DNA from: Aromatoleum evansii
Lineage (GTDB): Bacteria; Pseudomonadota; Gammaproteobacteria; Burkholderiales; Rhodocyclaceae
Assembly: GCF_012910805.1 (NCBI RefSeq)
Contig: NZ_WTVK01000016.1
Span: forward strand, 1-64,000
Direction: 5' to 3'
DNA length: 64,000 nt
Of this stretch, positions 55,942-64,000 are shown in pieces. Position 1 is the stretch's first letter, and the number at the start of each line of letters is the position of its first letter. The translations under genes and the position numbers were made by a program. The notes under the pieces are model-generated. The model ran no database searches. It saw only the letters and a program-made list of their open reading frames with translations, and was not told where the DNA came from.

Positions 55942-57276
55942 TCAAGCGTCGCGCTGAACGCACGGCAAGGCAACGACCGTTGCAAAACCGCCCCCGGGCG
56001 TACGGAAGTTGGTGGTCTGCCCCCGGTACAGGCGTGCTGCGGCCAACTGGACCGCGCCACGATAGGCATAGACCCGAAGGTCCATCTTGAGGTCAGTGGC
56101 CACGCCCTCGACGGAGAGGCGACGTGCGCTCGGGGGAACCAGCGCCTGGGCGATGTAATCGCCTGCGAGGATGTTCGCGAAAACGCTGCGGGTCAGCTTG
56201 TCGCCGCGGTATGCGGCCCTGCTCCCGTATCCCGTTGCCGGCTTGAAGAACAGGTCACGCCGGTTCTTCCACAAGGAGTCGCCATCCTCCGCCCGTACCC
56301 GCACGGTGCGCGGGATTCCTTGCACGAGGACGCCACGCGTGGCGGCGTCGACACCCAGCGTCTGCAGGAACTGGTCGTCGCACAGCAGCGCCAGATTGCC
56401 CTTGTCGGCATACAGGGCGTGCGCACGCGGGTGCGGCGTGATCAACGCTGCCTGCGACTTCCAGGCCGCTGCGAGGGCGGCCGACTCGGGTTCGTCGAGG
56501 CTGAAGTCGGTGAGTCGGTTGTACACGAGGTCCACTTCTTCGCCGTCGAGCAGGAGTCGCCCGTCGACGAACTGTAGTGCGGCTGGATCGCAGATCCACG
56601 CCTTCAATCCATGGCGCTCGAACAATCGCTGGAAGAGCAGGAACTCGGGCAGGAGATACTGGCTCTGCGGCTCGCGATCGACGATCGCGACGGTTCGCAG
56701 GGGCGCGTCGCCGCGGACGGACCTCCACTCGGAGACGAACATCTCGAAAAAGGCTCGTTCGGGATCCCCCGGGCTGCGCACCGCGAGGGGCGCTACTTCC
56801 GCGCAGCACGCGCGCTGGGCGCGCGCGAGCGCGACGTTGAGCAATCCGCCGCCGGCATTGGTGTTGATTTCGATGAGGCGCGGGCCGTCTGTGCCGAGGT
56901 GGAAATCGAAGCCGAGAAACACCCCGCTGGCGGCACAGGGAATGCGCGCGCTGGCGGGTGCGTGCGCCAGCGCGGCGGACTGCCAGCCTGCGGAGTTGAC
57001 TACGTGATCCACTGCTTCGACGAGTGCAGCCGCGGCGTCGAGGTGCCGCTCGGCGACGAATGCGACCGAATCCGCGAACAGGTGGGGCCGCGTTGCGTTG
57101 ATCGTCGCGAGCAATGCGCCGTCGCGCGGATCGCGTTCGAGTTCCGCCTTCAAACGTGCATGATCCAGCGAAACGCATTGGCAACCGCGATTCATGCGTT
57201 CGACGATGTCCTCGCAATCGCCCTCTGCGATCGCCCGGATCAGCGGATCTGTTGCAAGTGCCGATGGCGCGGTCAT
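55942..57276 (-). CDS. ATP-grasp-like protein of unknown function
   Basis: A 444-residue soluble protein that I cannot assign with confidence. Motifs resemble glutathionylspermidine-synthase/ATP-grasp ligases: PRLIEINTNAGGG (about 131-143, acidic and Asn metal-binding type), DLVYNRLTDFSL, FFKPATGYGSRAAYRGD (glycine-rich loop with Lys and Arg) and DYIAQALVPPSARR. The N-terminal residues 1-60 are Cys-containing (RGCQCVSLDHARL). Encoded between dinG and mobB, 24 and 38 bases from its neighbours, so co-transcribed with molybdenum-cofactor genes. It may ligate an amino acid or amine to an unknown acid; the link to molybdenum cofactor is only positional. Confidence 0.6.
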   Translation of the reverse strand: MTAPSALATDPLIRAIAEGDCEDIVERMNRGCQCVSLDHARLKAELERDPRDGALLATINATRPHLFADSVAFVAERHLDAAAALVEAVDHVVNSAGWQSAALAHAPASARIPCAASGVFLGFDFHLGTDGPRLIEINTNAGGGLLNVALARAQRACCAEVAPLAVRSPGDPERAFFEMFVSEWRSVRGDAPLRTVAIVDREPQSQYLLPEFLLFQRLFERHGLKAWICDPAALQFVDGRLLLDGEEVDLVYNRLTDFSLDEPESAALAAAWKSQAALITPHPRAHALYADKGNLALLCDDQFLQTLGVDAATRGVLVQGIPRTVRVRAEDGDSLWKNRRDLFFKPATGYGSRAAYRGDKLTRSVFANILAGDYIAQALVPPSARRLSVEGVATDLKMDLRVYAYRGAVQLAAARLYRGQTTNFRTPGGGFATVVALPCVQRDA

Positions 57277-57300
57277 TGGCGCTCCGTGATGAGTGGCAAA

Positions 57301-59256
57301 TCAGGCCCCGCGAGGAGGCGGGAGTTGCTTCAGGAATGCAATGGCCTCCGCTTCGGCGCGCGTGCGTCGCATCGGCGGCAAACTCCGCCAGACGATCTTG
57401 CCGTACTGCTTTTCGATCATCCGCGGATCGCAGATGCACAGCACGCCGAGATCGCGCTCGCTGCGGATCAGGCGCCCTGCCCCCTGTTTCATGTTGATCA
57501 CGGCACGCGGCAACTGGTAGTGCATGAACGGATTGTGCCCGCTCTTCTGCAGATGCTCCACCCTCGCTGCAAGCACGGGGTCGTCAGGCGGAGCAAAGGG
57601 CAGCTTGTCGATGACCACCACCGACAAGGCGTCACCGGGTACATCGACGCCCTCCCAGAAGCTCTGGCTTGCCACGAGCACCGCGTTCCCCATGCGCCTG
57701 AAGCGATCGAGGAGCTCGGAGCGCGATCCTTCGCCCTGCAGCAACAGCGGCAATTCCTCCCCCGCGCGCTGGAGCCCCTCCGAGATCAGCGCGTGGATGC
57801 GCTTCATGGCGCGCAGTGAGGTGCAAAGCACGAAAGTACGCCCGCGCGCGGCGCGAATCAGGGGCAAGGCGACGCGCGCGACGGCCTCGGCATAGTCGGG
57901 GTGGTTCGGATCGGGCATCGCGGCCGGCGCATAGAGCAGCGCTTGCTTGGCGTAGTCGAAGGGGCTCCCCCAAACGGCCGTGACAGGCGGCGGGTCGATC
58001 CAGCTCAAGCCCATCTCGTTGCAGTAGTGGGTGAAGTTCTGCCCCACAGCCAGCGTCGCCGAGGTGAAGATCCACGCCCGCGGATGGCTCTCGAGCTGGC
58101 GCCGGAAGACGCCCGAGACATGCAGCGGGGTCGCATTGAGCGCAGCGGACTGCTGGAACACCTCGACCCAGCGGACGAATTCACCCGCGTCCGGCGAGCG
58201 CCAGCGGACCAGCCGCTCGCCGACCTCGGCCGTGCGGCGCAGGCAGTTCGCGAGCCCTTCGCTGCGCTCTGCCTGGGTTTCGAGTACTGCCGCGATGGCA
58301 TCGATCTCGGCATCAAGCGCGTCAAGGCTCTTGTCGAAATCCGGCAGTGCAGCCGCCTGTGCCGCAGACAGCCGTGCGGGTTCGCTTCCGAACGCCAGCC
58401 GGAAATCGCGCGCCGCCTTTTCGAGCGCGCGCGTGGCGTCAATGAGTTCCCGGCAGTCGCGCGCGCCGGCGAGCGTCTCTGAACGGGTGTCGCGCGCGAG
58501 TTCGAGTATCTGCGCCGTCGACACGCTCTCACCGAAGAACAGGCTGGCCGTTTCGGGAAGCTGGTGGGCCTCGTCGAAAATCACTGCGTTGCAGGACGGC
58601 AGCAGCTCCCCCATCCCCTCGTCGCGCAACATCACATCGGCGAAGAAAAGGTGGTGATTCACGACCACCACGTCGGCATCCATCGCCGCGCGCCGCGCTG
58701 CCAGCACGAAGCATTCCTTCACATCGGGGCATTCCTGCCCCAGACAGTTGTCCCGCGTGGAAGTGGCGGCAAACCAGGCGGGCGAATCCTCGCGCACTTC
58801 GCTGCATTCGGCCTTGTCGCCGCTTTGCGTGATCTTGGCGAAGCGCGCGATGGTGCGCAGGTCCGCTGCGTCCTGCGCAGTGAGAAATCGCCCGTCGCGC
58901 TCGTTACGCGCCAAGTGGTAGGGACACACGTAGTTCGCACGCCCCTTGAGCAGCGCGATCGTGACGGGGGTCTTCAGCGCAGCCCGGATGGTCGGAAGGT
59001 CGCGATTGAACAGCTGGTCCTGCAGCGTCTTCGTCCCCGTGGAAAGGATCACCTTTCCGCCGGACAGGAGGGCCGGCACGAGATAGGCAAATGTCTTCCC
59101 CGTACCCGTGCCGGCTTCGGCCACCAGGACGCGATTCTCCCGCAGCGCATCGGCAATGAGGCTGGCCATCTCGAATTGCTGCGGTCGCGGACGAAACGAT
59201 GGTATCGCCTCGGCGAGCGGCCCCTCGGGCGAAAAGGCATTTTCGAGATCGATCAT
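57301..59256 (-). CDS. ATP-dependent DNA helicase, DinG/YoaA (XPD-like) family
   Basis: A 651-residue iron-sulfur superfamily-2 helicase. Walker A is GTGTGKT (49-55) and the DEAH box is AVIFDEAHQLPE. Cysteines of the iron-sulfur site lie between them (NYVCPYHL, then DNCLGQECPDVKECFV). The C-terminal motifs include LVASQSFWEGVDVPG and QGAGRLIRSERDLGVL (motif VI with arginines). YoaA/DinG helicases resolve R-loops and unusual DNA structures and aid repair. It lies 37 bases after zapE and 24 before the ATP-grasp gene. Confidence 0.92.
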   Translation of the reverse strand: MIDLENAFSPEGPLAEAIPSFRPRPQQFEMASLIADALRENRVLVAEAGTGTGKTFAYLVPALLSGGKVILSTGTKTLQDQLFNRDLPTIRAALKTPVTIALLKGRANYVCPYHLARNERDGRFLTAQDAADLRTIARFAKITQSGDKAECSEVREDSPAWFAATSTRDNCLGQECPDVKECFVLAARRAAMDADVVVVNHHLFFADVMLRDEGMGELLPSCNAVIFDEAHQLPETASLFFGESVSTAQILELARDTRSETLAGARDCRELIDATRALEKAARDFRLAFGSEPARLSAAQAAALPDFDKSLDALDAEIDAIAAVLETQAERSEGLANCLRRTAEVGERLVRWRSPDAGEFVRWVEVFQQSAALNATPLHVSGVFRRQLESHPRAWIFTSATLAVGQNFTHYCNEMGLSWIDPPPVTAVWGSPFDYAKQALLYAPAAMPDPNHPDYAEAVARVALPLIRAARGRTFVLCTSLRAMKRIHALISEGLQRAGEELPLLLQGEGSRSELLDRFRRMGNAVLVASQSFWEGVDVPGDALSVVVIDKLPFAPPDDPVLAARVEHLQKSGHNPFMHYQLPRAVINMKQGAGRLIRSERDLGVLCICDPRMIEKQYGKIVWRSLPPMRRTRAEAEAIAFLKQLPPPRGA

Positions 59257-59293
59257 CGCAGACCCGAGGCTCCCAGCTTGGCCAATCTCGGGC

Positions 59294-60406
59294 TCAATCT
59301 ACGCGGTGGCCCTGCGCGAGGTATTCCCGGCTGCGCATCTCGATCAGCCGGCTTACCGTGCGGACGAATTCGTGTGCGTTATGCCCCTGCGTGTAGAGCT
59401 CGGCGGCGTCCACCTCGGCGCTGGCGATGAGTTTCACCCGGTGGTCGTACAAGACGTCGACAAGCCAGGTGAACCGGCGCGCCTCAGAGGCGCTACCCGC
59501 GCTCATTCGCGGGATACCGGACAGGATCAGGGTATGGTGCTCCCGCGCGATCTCCAGGTAATCGTTCTGCGAGCGCGGGCCGCCGCAAAGCGTCGCAAAG
59601 TCGAACCAGATCACGCCGGTCGCATGCCCAAGCACCGGCAGCTTGCGTTCGAACAGGTCGATCTCTCCGGCAGCGGGTTCACTTGCCGCCAGATGATAGA
59701 AGTCCTCGCGCATCTTGCGCTCCGCCGTGCCGTCTGCCGGGACGAGGTAGATCTCCATCTGCTCCAGGGTCCGCAGGCGGTAATCGGTGCCGTGGTCCAC
59801 TTCGAAGACGTCGAAGCGCCGTTTGATCATCTCGATCGTCGGCAGGAAGTTGATGCGCTGCAGTCCGTTCGGATACAAGCCGTCGGGCGGGTAGTTCGAG
59901 GTCATCACGAAAATGACGCCGCGTGCGAATAGCGCTTCGAGCAGGCGCCCAAGAATCATCGCATCGGCGATGTCGGACACGTGAAATTCGTCGAAGCACA
60001 ACAGCCGCGTTTCCTTGGCCACGCGGTCTGCCACCCGCTGCAGGGGATCCGGCTCGTTGTTGAACTTCCTCAGATCGTTCTGCACTTCCTGCATGAAGGC
60101 ATGGAAATGCACCCGCCGCTTGCGCTGGTACGGAACCGAGTCGTAGAAGCAATCCATCAGGAAGCTCTTGCCGCGTCCCACGCCTCCCCAGAAATACACG
60201 CTGCGGGGCATCTGTGGCCGGGTGAAGAGCTTGCGCAGGGTACCGCGCCGCGCAGCCTTGAAATCCAGAAGATCCGAATAGAGCGCCTGCAGGCGCTGTG
60301 CAGCCGAGCGCTGCTCCGGGTCCGACTTGTAGCCACGAGCGGCGAGTTGGGCCTCGTAGGCCTCGAGCATCCCGTACTGCGGGACATTCAGGACGCGATG
60401 GGGCAT
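59294..60406 (-). CDS. zapE: Cell division protein ZapE (AFG1-like ATPase)
   Basis: A 370-residue AAA+-like ATPase that modulates Z-ring assembly in stressed cells. Walker A is GGVGRGKS (74-81), Walker B is RLLCFDEFHVSDIADAM, and the AFG1 motif YFWGGVGRGKSFLMDCFYDS is complete, as is FVMTSNYPPDGLYPNGLQR. First gene of the minus-strand run zapE to moaE, directly after the lpdA terminator. Matches the family length. Confidence 0.95.
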   Translation of the reverse strand: MPHRVLNVPQYGMLEAYEAQLAARGYKSDPEQRSAAQRLQALYSDLLDFKAARRGTLRKLFTRPQMPRSVYFWGGVGRGKSFLMDCFYDSVPYQRKRRVHFHAFMQEVQNDLRKFNNEPDPLQRVADRVAKETRLLCFDEFHVSDIADAMILGRLLEALFARGVIFVMTSNYPPDGLYPNGLQRINFLPTIEMIKRRFDVFEVDHGTDYRLRTLEQMEIYLVPADGTAERKMREDFYHLAASEPAAGEIDLFERKLPVLGHATGVIWFDFATLCGGPRSQNDYLEIAREHHTLILSGIPRMSAGSASEARRFTWLVDVLYDHRVKLIASAEVDAAELYTQGHNAHEFVRTVSRLIEMRSREYLAQGHRVD

Positions 60407-60429
60407 GGAATCTTCTTGAAACCGTAAAG

Positions 60430-60469
60430 CGAAAAAACGAGGGTGGTCCGGGATTATCCCGCACCACCC
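60430..60469 (-). terminator. Terminator of the sucA-sucB-lpdA operon
   Basis: On the minus strand, GGGTGGT-g-CGGGA / TCCCG-g-ACCACCC form a 12-bp stem with one mismatch around a 3-base loop (60441-60469), followed by TCGTTTTTTCG. It lies 26 bases after the lpdA stop and before zapE. Confidence 0.9.
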
Positions 60470-60494
60470 CGCGAGCGACCAGCCGGAAGGCCGA

Positions 60495-61925
60495 TCAGAA
60501 GTGCAGCGGACGCTTATCCACCGCGAGGGCCGCCTCGTGCACCACTTCCGAGAGGGTCGGGTGGGCGTGGCAGATGCGAGCCAGGTCTTCTGATGCGGCT
60601 CCGAACTCCATCGCGACGACGGCTTCCGAGATCAGCTCGGATGCGTTGGCGCCGATGATGTGCACGCCGAGGATGCGGTCGGTCGTGGCGCAGGCCAGCA
60701 TCTTGACGAAACCCGTGGGGTCGCCGGAGCCGAGCGCGCGGCCGTTGGCCATGAACGGGATCTTGCCGGCCCGGTAGGCGACGCCTTCGGCCTTGAGCTG
60801 CTGTTCCGTCTTGCCCACCCAGGCGATCTCGGGCGAGGTGTAGATCACGCCCGGAACCATGTCGAGGTTGCAGTGCCCGGCCTGCCCCGCGATGATTTCT
60901 GCGACCATGACGGCCTCTTCCATCGCCTTGTGCGCGAGCATCGGACCGCGGACGACGTCGCCGACCGCGTAGACATTCGGCAGATTCGACTTGCAGTGCC
61001 CGTCGACGACGATCTGGCCGCGTTCATTCACGTTCAGGCCGATTGCCGCGGCATTCAAACCGTCGGTATTCGGGACGCGGCCGACGGACACGATCAGGCG
61101 ATCGCACTCCAGCTTGGCCTCCTTGCCGTCCTTGTCGGTGTAGGCGACGGACACGCCCTTCTTGGTGACCTTCGTGTCGCCGATGGTCACACCCGTCTCG
61201 ATCGCAAGACCCTGCTTCTTGAAGACCTTGAGTGCTTCCTTGGCAACGTCGAGGTCGGCAAAGCCCATGAAATCGGGCAGCGCTTCTAGCACGGTCACTT
61301 CGGAGCCCAGACGACGCCATACCGAACCCATTTCCAGGCCGATCACGCCGGCACCGATGACGCCGAGCTTCTTCGGCACCGAATCGAAGTCCAGCGCGCC
61401 GACGTTGTCGCAGACGATCTTGTTGTCGACCGGAATGCCGGGCAGATGACGGGGCTTGGAGCCGGTCGCAATGATGACGTGCTTGGCTTCGACCGTCTCG
61501 TTGCCGACCTTGACCACGTAACCGCCCGCACCAGCGCTTTCGAAGCTGCCATGGCCGGCCAGGAAGGTCACCTTGTTCTTCTTGAACAGGCCCTTGATGC
61601 CCTGCGTCAGCTGGTCGACGACCTTGTTCTTGCGACCGATCATCGTCGGCACGTCGATGCTCACGCCACCGCTCACCTTGATGCCCTGGCCCTCGAACGA
61701 GTGCTCGGCCTCCTCGAAGAGGTGCGAGGTGTGCAGCAGCGCCTTCGACGGGATGCACCCAACGTTGAGGCAGGTGCCGCCAAGACGCGGTTCGCCCTTC
61801 GGATCGGCATACGGGTTGGACTCCGCGCACGCCGTCTTGAAACCCAGTTGTGCGGCACGAATCGCCGCCACATACCCGCCAGGGCCGCCGCCGATGACGA
61901 GTACGTCGAATTGCTTGTCAGCCAT
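60495..61925 (-). CDS. lpdA: Dihydrolipoyl dehydrogenase (E3)
   Basis: A 476-residue flavoprotein that reoxidises the dihydrolipoyl group of E2, passing electrons through FAD to NAD. Seen are the N-terminal FAD fingerprint [13 protein letters not shown], redox-active C52 and C57 ([16 protein letters not shown]), the NAD-binding [13 protein letters not shown] and the base motif [10 protein letters not shown]. The start is ambiguous between ATG 61928 and 61925; GGGAG lies 6 bases before the second. Third gene of the 2-oxoglutarate dehydrogenase operon, separated from sucB by a strong hairpin. Confidence 0.97.
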   Translation of the reverse strand: MADKQFDVLVIGGGPGGYVAAIRAAQLGFKTACAESNPYADPKGEPRLGGTCLNVGCIPSKALLHTSHLFEEAEHSFEGQGIKVSGGVSIDVPTMIGRKNKVVDQLTQGIKGLFKKNKVTFLAGHGSFESAGAGGYVVKVGNETVEAKHVIIATGSKPRHLPGIPVDNKIVCDNVGALDFDSVPKKLGVIGAGVIGLEMGSVWRRLGSEVTVLEALPDFMGFADLDVAKEALKVFKKQGLAIETGVTIGDTKVTKKGVSVAYTDKDGKEAKLECDRLIVSVGRVPNTDGLNAAAIGLNVNERGQIVVDGHCKSNLPNVYAVGDVVRGPMLAHKAMEEAVMVAEIIAGQAGHCNLDMVPGVIYTSPEIAWVGKTEQQLKAEGVAYRAGKIPFMANGRALGSGDPTGFVKMLACATTDRILGVHIIGANASELISEAVVAMEFGAASEDLARICHAHPTLSEVVHEAALAVDKRPLHF

Positions 61926-61940
61926 CATTCACTCCCGAAA

Positions 61941-61993
61941 AAGGAAAAGCGTGGCGCTTCGCCGGACGGAAAGGTCCGGCGAAGCGCCACGCA
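61941..61993 (-). terminator. 19-bp perfect hairpin between sucB and lpdA
   Basis: Two 19-base arms (61950-61968 and 61975-61993, GCGTGGCGCTTCGCCGGAC and its exact complement) pair around the loop GGAAAG. On the minus strand they are followed by TTTTCCTTTTT and then immediately by the lpdA ribosome site (GGGAG). The form is that of an intercistronic terminator or RNA-processing hairpin that would lower E3 expression relative to E1/E2. Confidence 0.85.
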
Positions 61994-62002
61994 GCATGTC
62001 GA

Positions 62003-63202
62003 TTACACGTCGAGGATCAGGCGAGCCGGATCTTCCAGCGCTTCCTTCATCGTCACCAGGCCGAGGACCGCTTCGCGGCCGTCGATGATGCGGTGATCGT
62101 ACGACATGGCCAGGTAGTTGATCGGACGGATCACGATCTGGCCGTTCTCGACGACCGGACGATCCTTGGTCGCATGGATGCCGAGGATGGCCGACTGCGG
62201 CGGGTTGATGATCGGCGTCGACAGCATCGAGCCGAACACGCCGCCGTTGGAGATCGAGAACGTGCCGCCGGAGAGTTCCTCGAGCGACAGCTTGCCGTCC
62301 TTGGCCTTCTGGCCGAACTCGGCGATCTTCTTCTCGATGTCGGCGATCGACATCTGGTCCGCATCACGCAGGATGGGCACCACCAGGCCGCGCGGCGAAC
62401 CGACCGCGATGCCGATGTCGATGTAGCCGTGGTAGATGATGTCCGTACCATCGACCGACGCGTTCAGGATGGGGAATTTCTTCAGTGCGGCGACTGCGGC
62501 CTTCACGAAGAAGCCCATGAAGCCGAGACGGACGCCGTGCGCCTTCTCGAACTTGTCGCCGTACTGCTTGCGCAGCGCCATGACCGGGGCCATGTTCACT
62601 TCGTTGAACGTCGTCAGGATCGCGTTTTCGTTCTTCGACTGGATCAGGCGTTCGGCGATGCGTGCACGCAGGCGGGTCATCGGCACGCGCTCTTCCGGAC
62701 GATCGCCGGTCAGCGTGAGCGAGGCAGGTGCTGCGGCGGGTGCTGCGGCCGGACGCGGCTGGGCGGCAACCGCATCTTCCTTGGTGACGCGTCCGCCACG
62801 ACCGGAGCCGGCGACGTCGGCGGCGGCGATTCCCTTCTCCTCGAGAATCTTGCGCGCGGCCGGGCTGGCGGCGCCGGATGCAGCGGCCGAGGGGGCTGCA
62901 GCAGCGGGCGCCGCCGCAGGAGCAGCTGCCGCCGCGGGCGCAGCGGCACCGGCGGAAGCCTTCGCCTCGGTGTCGATCTGGGCGATCAGCTCGCCCGAGG
63001 TCACGTTGTCGCCGTTCGCCTTGATGATCTTGACCAGCACGCCATCGGCGGGAGCCGGGGTCTCGAGAACGACCTTGTCGGTCTCGATGTCGATCAGGTT
63101 CTCGTCACGCGACACCGCGTCGCCTTCCTTCTTGTGCCACGAAACCAGGGTGGCTTCCGAAACCGATTCCGACAGTTGCGGAACTTTCACTTCAATCAGC
63201 AT
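62003..63202 (-). CDS. sucB: 2-Oxoglutarate dehydrogenase E2, dihydrolipoamide succinyltransferase
   Basis: A 399-residue core subunit of the TCA-cycle 2-oxoglutarate dehydrogenase complex. The lipoyl domain (1-77) carries K43 in [11 protein letters not shown] very Ala/Pro-rich linker (about 78-110) and a peripheral-subunit-binding domain ([20 protein letters not shown]) follow. The C-terminal catalytic domain has SYDHRIIDG with the active-site His and Asp. Lies 33 bases downstream of sucA and upstream of lpdA. The succinyl rather than acetyl specificity follows from the sequence and operon. Confidence 0.97.
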   Translation of the reverse strand: MLIEVKVPQLSESVSEATLVSWHKKEGDAVSRDENLIDIETDKVVLETPAPADGVLVKIIKANGDNVTSGELIAQIDTEAKASAGAAAPAAAAAPAAAPAAAAPSAAASGAASPAARKILEEKGIAAADVAGSGRGGRVTKEDAVAAQPRPAAAPAAAPASLTLTGDRPEERVPMTRLRARIAERLIQSKNENAILTTFNEVNMAPVMALRKQYGDKFEKAHGVRLGFMGFFVKAAVAALKKFPILNASVDGTDIIYHGYIDIGIAVGSPRGLVVPILRDADQMSIADIEKKIAEFGQKAKDGKLSLEELSGGTFSISNGGVFGSMLSTPIINPPQSAILGIHATKDRPVVENGQIVIRPINYLAMSYDHRIIDGREAVLGLVTMKEALEDPARLILDV

Positions 63203-63235
63203 GTAGTCTTCTCCCGAAGTTCGAGCTCTTGCTTA

Positions 63236-64000
63236 TTAGTTGGGCGATTGTTGCGTCGTGTCCTGAATGGGACCGAATGCGTTTTCCAGAACAGCCTTCT
63301 GCTGCGCGTTGTGCTTGGCGTAGTAGCCCACGGCAGGCGAAGCCGATGCCGGGCGGCTGACGAGCAGCAGCTTGCGCTTGGTGCCCAGCACGTTGATGAG
63401 ATGCTGACGCGAAGCGAGCCAGTACCACGCACCCTGATTGCGGGGCTCTTCCTGGCACCACACCACTTCCTTCGCGTTCGGGAACTGGTTGATCGCGGCG
63501 GCGAAGGCGTCCGTCGGGAACGGATAGATCTGCTCGATACGAACCAATGCCGTGTCGGTGATCTTGTTCTCGCGACGATGGGCCAGCAGCTCGTAGTAGA
63601 TCTTGCCCTGGCACAGGACCACGCGCTTCACCTTCTTCGGATCCAGCTTCTCGACTTCGGGGATCACGGTCTGGAAGCTGCCGGTGGCGAGTTCGTCCAT
63701 CGTCGAGATCGCTTCCTTGTGACGCAGCAGCGACTTCGGCGTAACGATGATGAGCGGCTTGCGCACCTTGCGCAGCATCTGGCGGCGCAGCAGATGGAAC
63801 ACCTGGGCCGGCGTCGTCGGGACGCAGATCTGCCAGTTGTTCTCGGCTGCGAGGCTCATGAAGCGCTCGGGGCGGCACGACGAATGCTCGGGACCCTGCC
63901 CTTCATAGCCGTGCGGCAGCATCATCACGAGGCCGCTCAGGCGTCCCCACTTCGCTTCGCCGGAGCTGATGAACTGATCGATGACGACCTGCGCGCCGTT
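63236..64000 (-). CDS. sucA: 2-Oxoglutarate dehydrogenase E1, C-terminal part (cut by the window end)
   Basis: The last 254 residues of the thiamine-diphosphate-dependent E1 subunit; its start lies beyond base 64000. The frame stays open through the window edge (…QVVIDQFISSGEAKWGR, then LPHGYEGQGPEHSSCRPERF, the conserved E1 region that binds substrate and cofactor), and RRQMLRKVRKPLIIVTPKSLLRH and AVGYYAKH are the usual C-terminal motifs. It decarboxylates 2-oxoglutarate and hands the succinyl group to E2. First gene of the sucA-sucB-lpdA operon. Confidence 0.96.
   Translation of the reverse strand, partial: NGAQVVIDQFISSGEAKWGRLSGLVMMLPHGYEGQGPEHSSCRPERFMSLAAENNWQICVPTTPAQVFHLLRRQMLRKVRKPLIIVTPKSLLRHKEAISTMDELATGSFQTVIPEVEKLDPKKVKRVVLCQGKIYYELLAHRRENKITDTALVRIEQIYPFPTDAFAAAINQFPNAKEVVWCQEEPRNQGAWYWLASRQHLINVLGTKRKLLLVSRPASASPAVGYYAKHNAQQKAVLENAFGPIQDTTQQSPN

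Overview
The window is a continuous piece of a GC-rich proteobacterial chromosome. It looks betaproteobacterial, probably Rhodocyclales (Azoarcus/Thauera/Zoogloea-like). That placement is an inference: it rests on the exosortase-B/PEP-CTERM 'Eps' locus, the ratA/rnfH/smpB block, the phasin next to clpB, the ompW with an FNR-type site, and general gene order. No phage, insertion sequence, tRNA or rRNA was seen.

Layout. 0-5 kb: a short GC-rich repeat tract, a ParD-like antitoxin fused by a 1-base overlap to a type I methionine aminopeptidase, then a small lipid-type cassette on the minus strand (ACP, ketosynthase, ICMT-like membrane methyltransferase) divergent from a PAP2-type membrane phosphatase. 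5.2-7.3 kb: ompW behind an FNR-type palindrome, and prfB (RF2), whose reading frame contains the classic autoregulatory +1 programmed frameshift. 7.3-12.1 kb: a coupled mksF-mksE-mksB condensin operon without the nuclease subunit. 12.2-29 kb: mostly housekeeping genes (LysE exporter, acyltransferase, guaB/guaA, rnfH-ratA/smpB, selO, a peptide-type ABC importer lacking its ATPases, fabI, ppiD).

29-50 kb is the distinctive accessory region, an exopolysaccharide and protein-sorting locus. On the minus strand a probable long operon runs epsD-epsE-epsF-epsG-xrtB-epsI-GT2-polymerase/ligase-GT4-(flippase::pyruvyltransferase fusion)-GH99/WbsX-like secreted protein-GT4-GT4-GT4. Most of these genes overlap or nearly touch. 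Two PEP-CTERM proteins and the outer-membrane protein EpsL lie upstream, and the initiating sugar-phosphate transferase EpsB diverges on the plus strand. EpsB would load the first sugar on undecaprenyl phosphate, the glycosyltransferases extend it, the flippase half exports it, the polymerase joins repeats, and EpsE/F/G/L form the export and length-control machine. XrtB processes the PEP-CTERM proteins. The glycosyltransferase half (about 30-40 kb) is visibly richer in A+T than its flanks, as expected for a swapped serotype-like cassette.

50-64 kb: clpB with a heat-shock (sigma-32 type) promoter, a phasin, and a minus-strand run zapE-dinG-(ATP-grasp-like gene)-mobB-moeA-moaD-moaE that mixes cell division, DNA repair and molybdenum-cofactor genes. 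Last comes the 2-oxoglutarate dehydrogenase operon sucA (cut by the window end)-sucB-lpdA, with a 19-bp perfect hairpin between sucB and lpdA.

All identifications come from reading translated motifs and gene context; no database search was possible. The items most worth a second look are the flippase-pyruvyltransferase fusion, the secreted GH99-like protein inside the Eps operon, the ParD-like/MetAP pair with palindromic operators, the ATP-grasp-like gene inside the molybdenum-cofactor operon, and the minimal ketosynthase/ACP lipid cassette.
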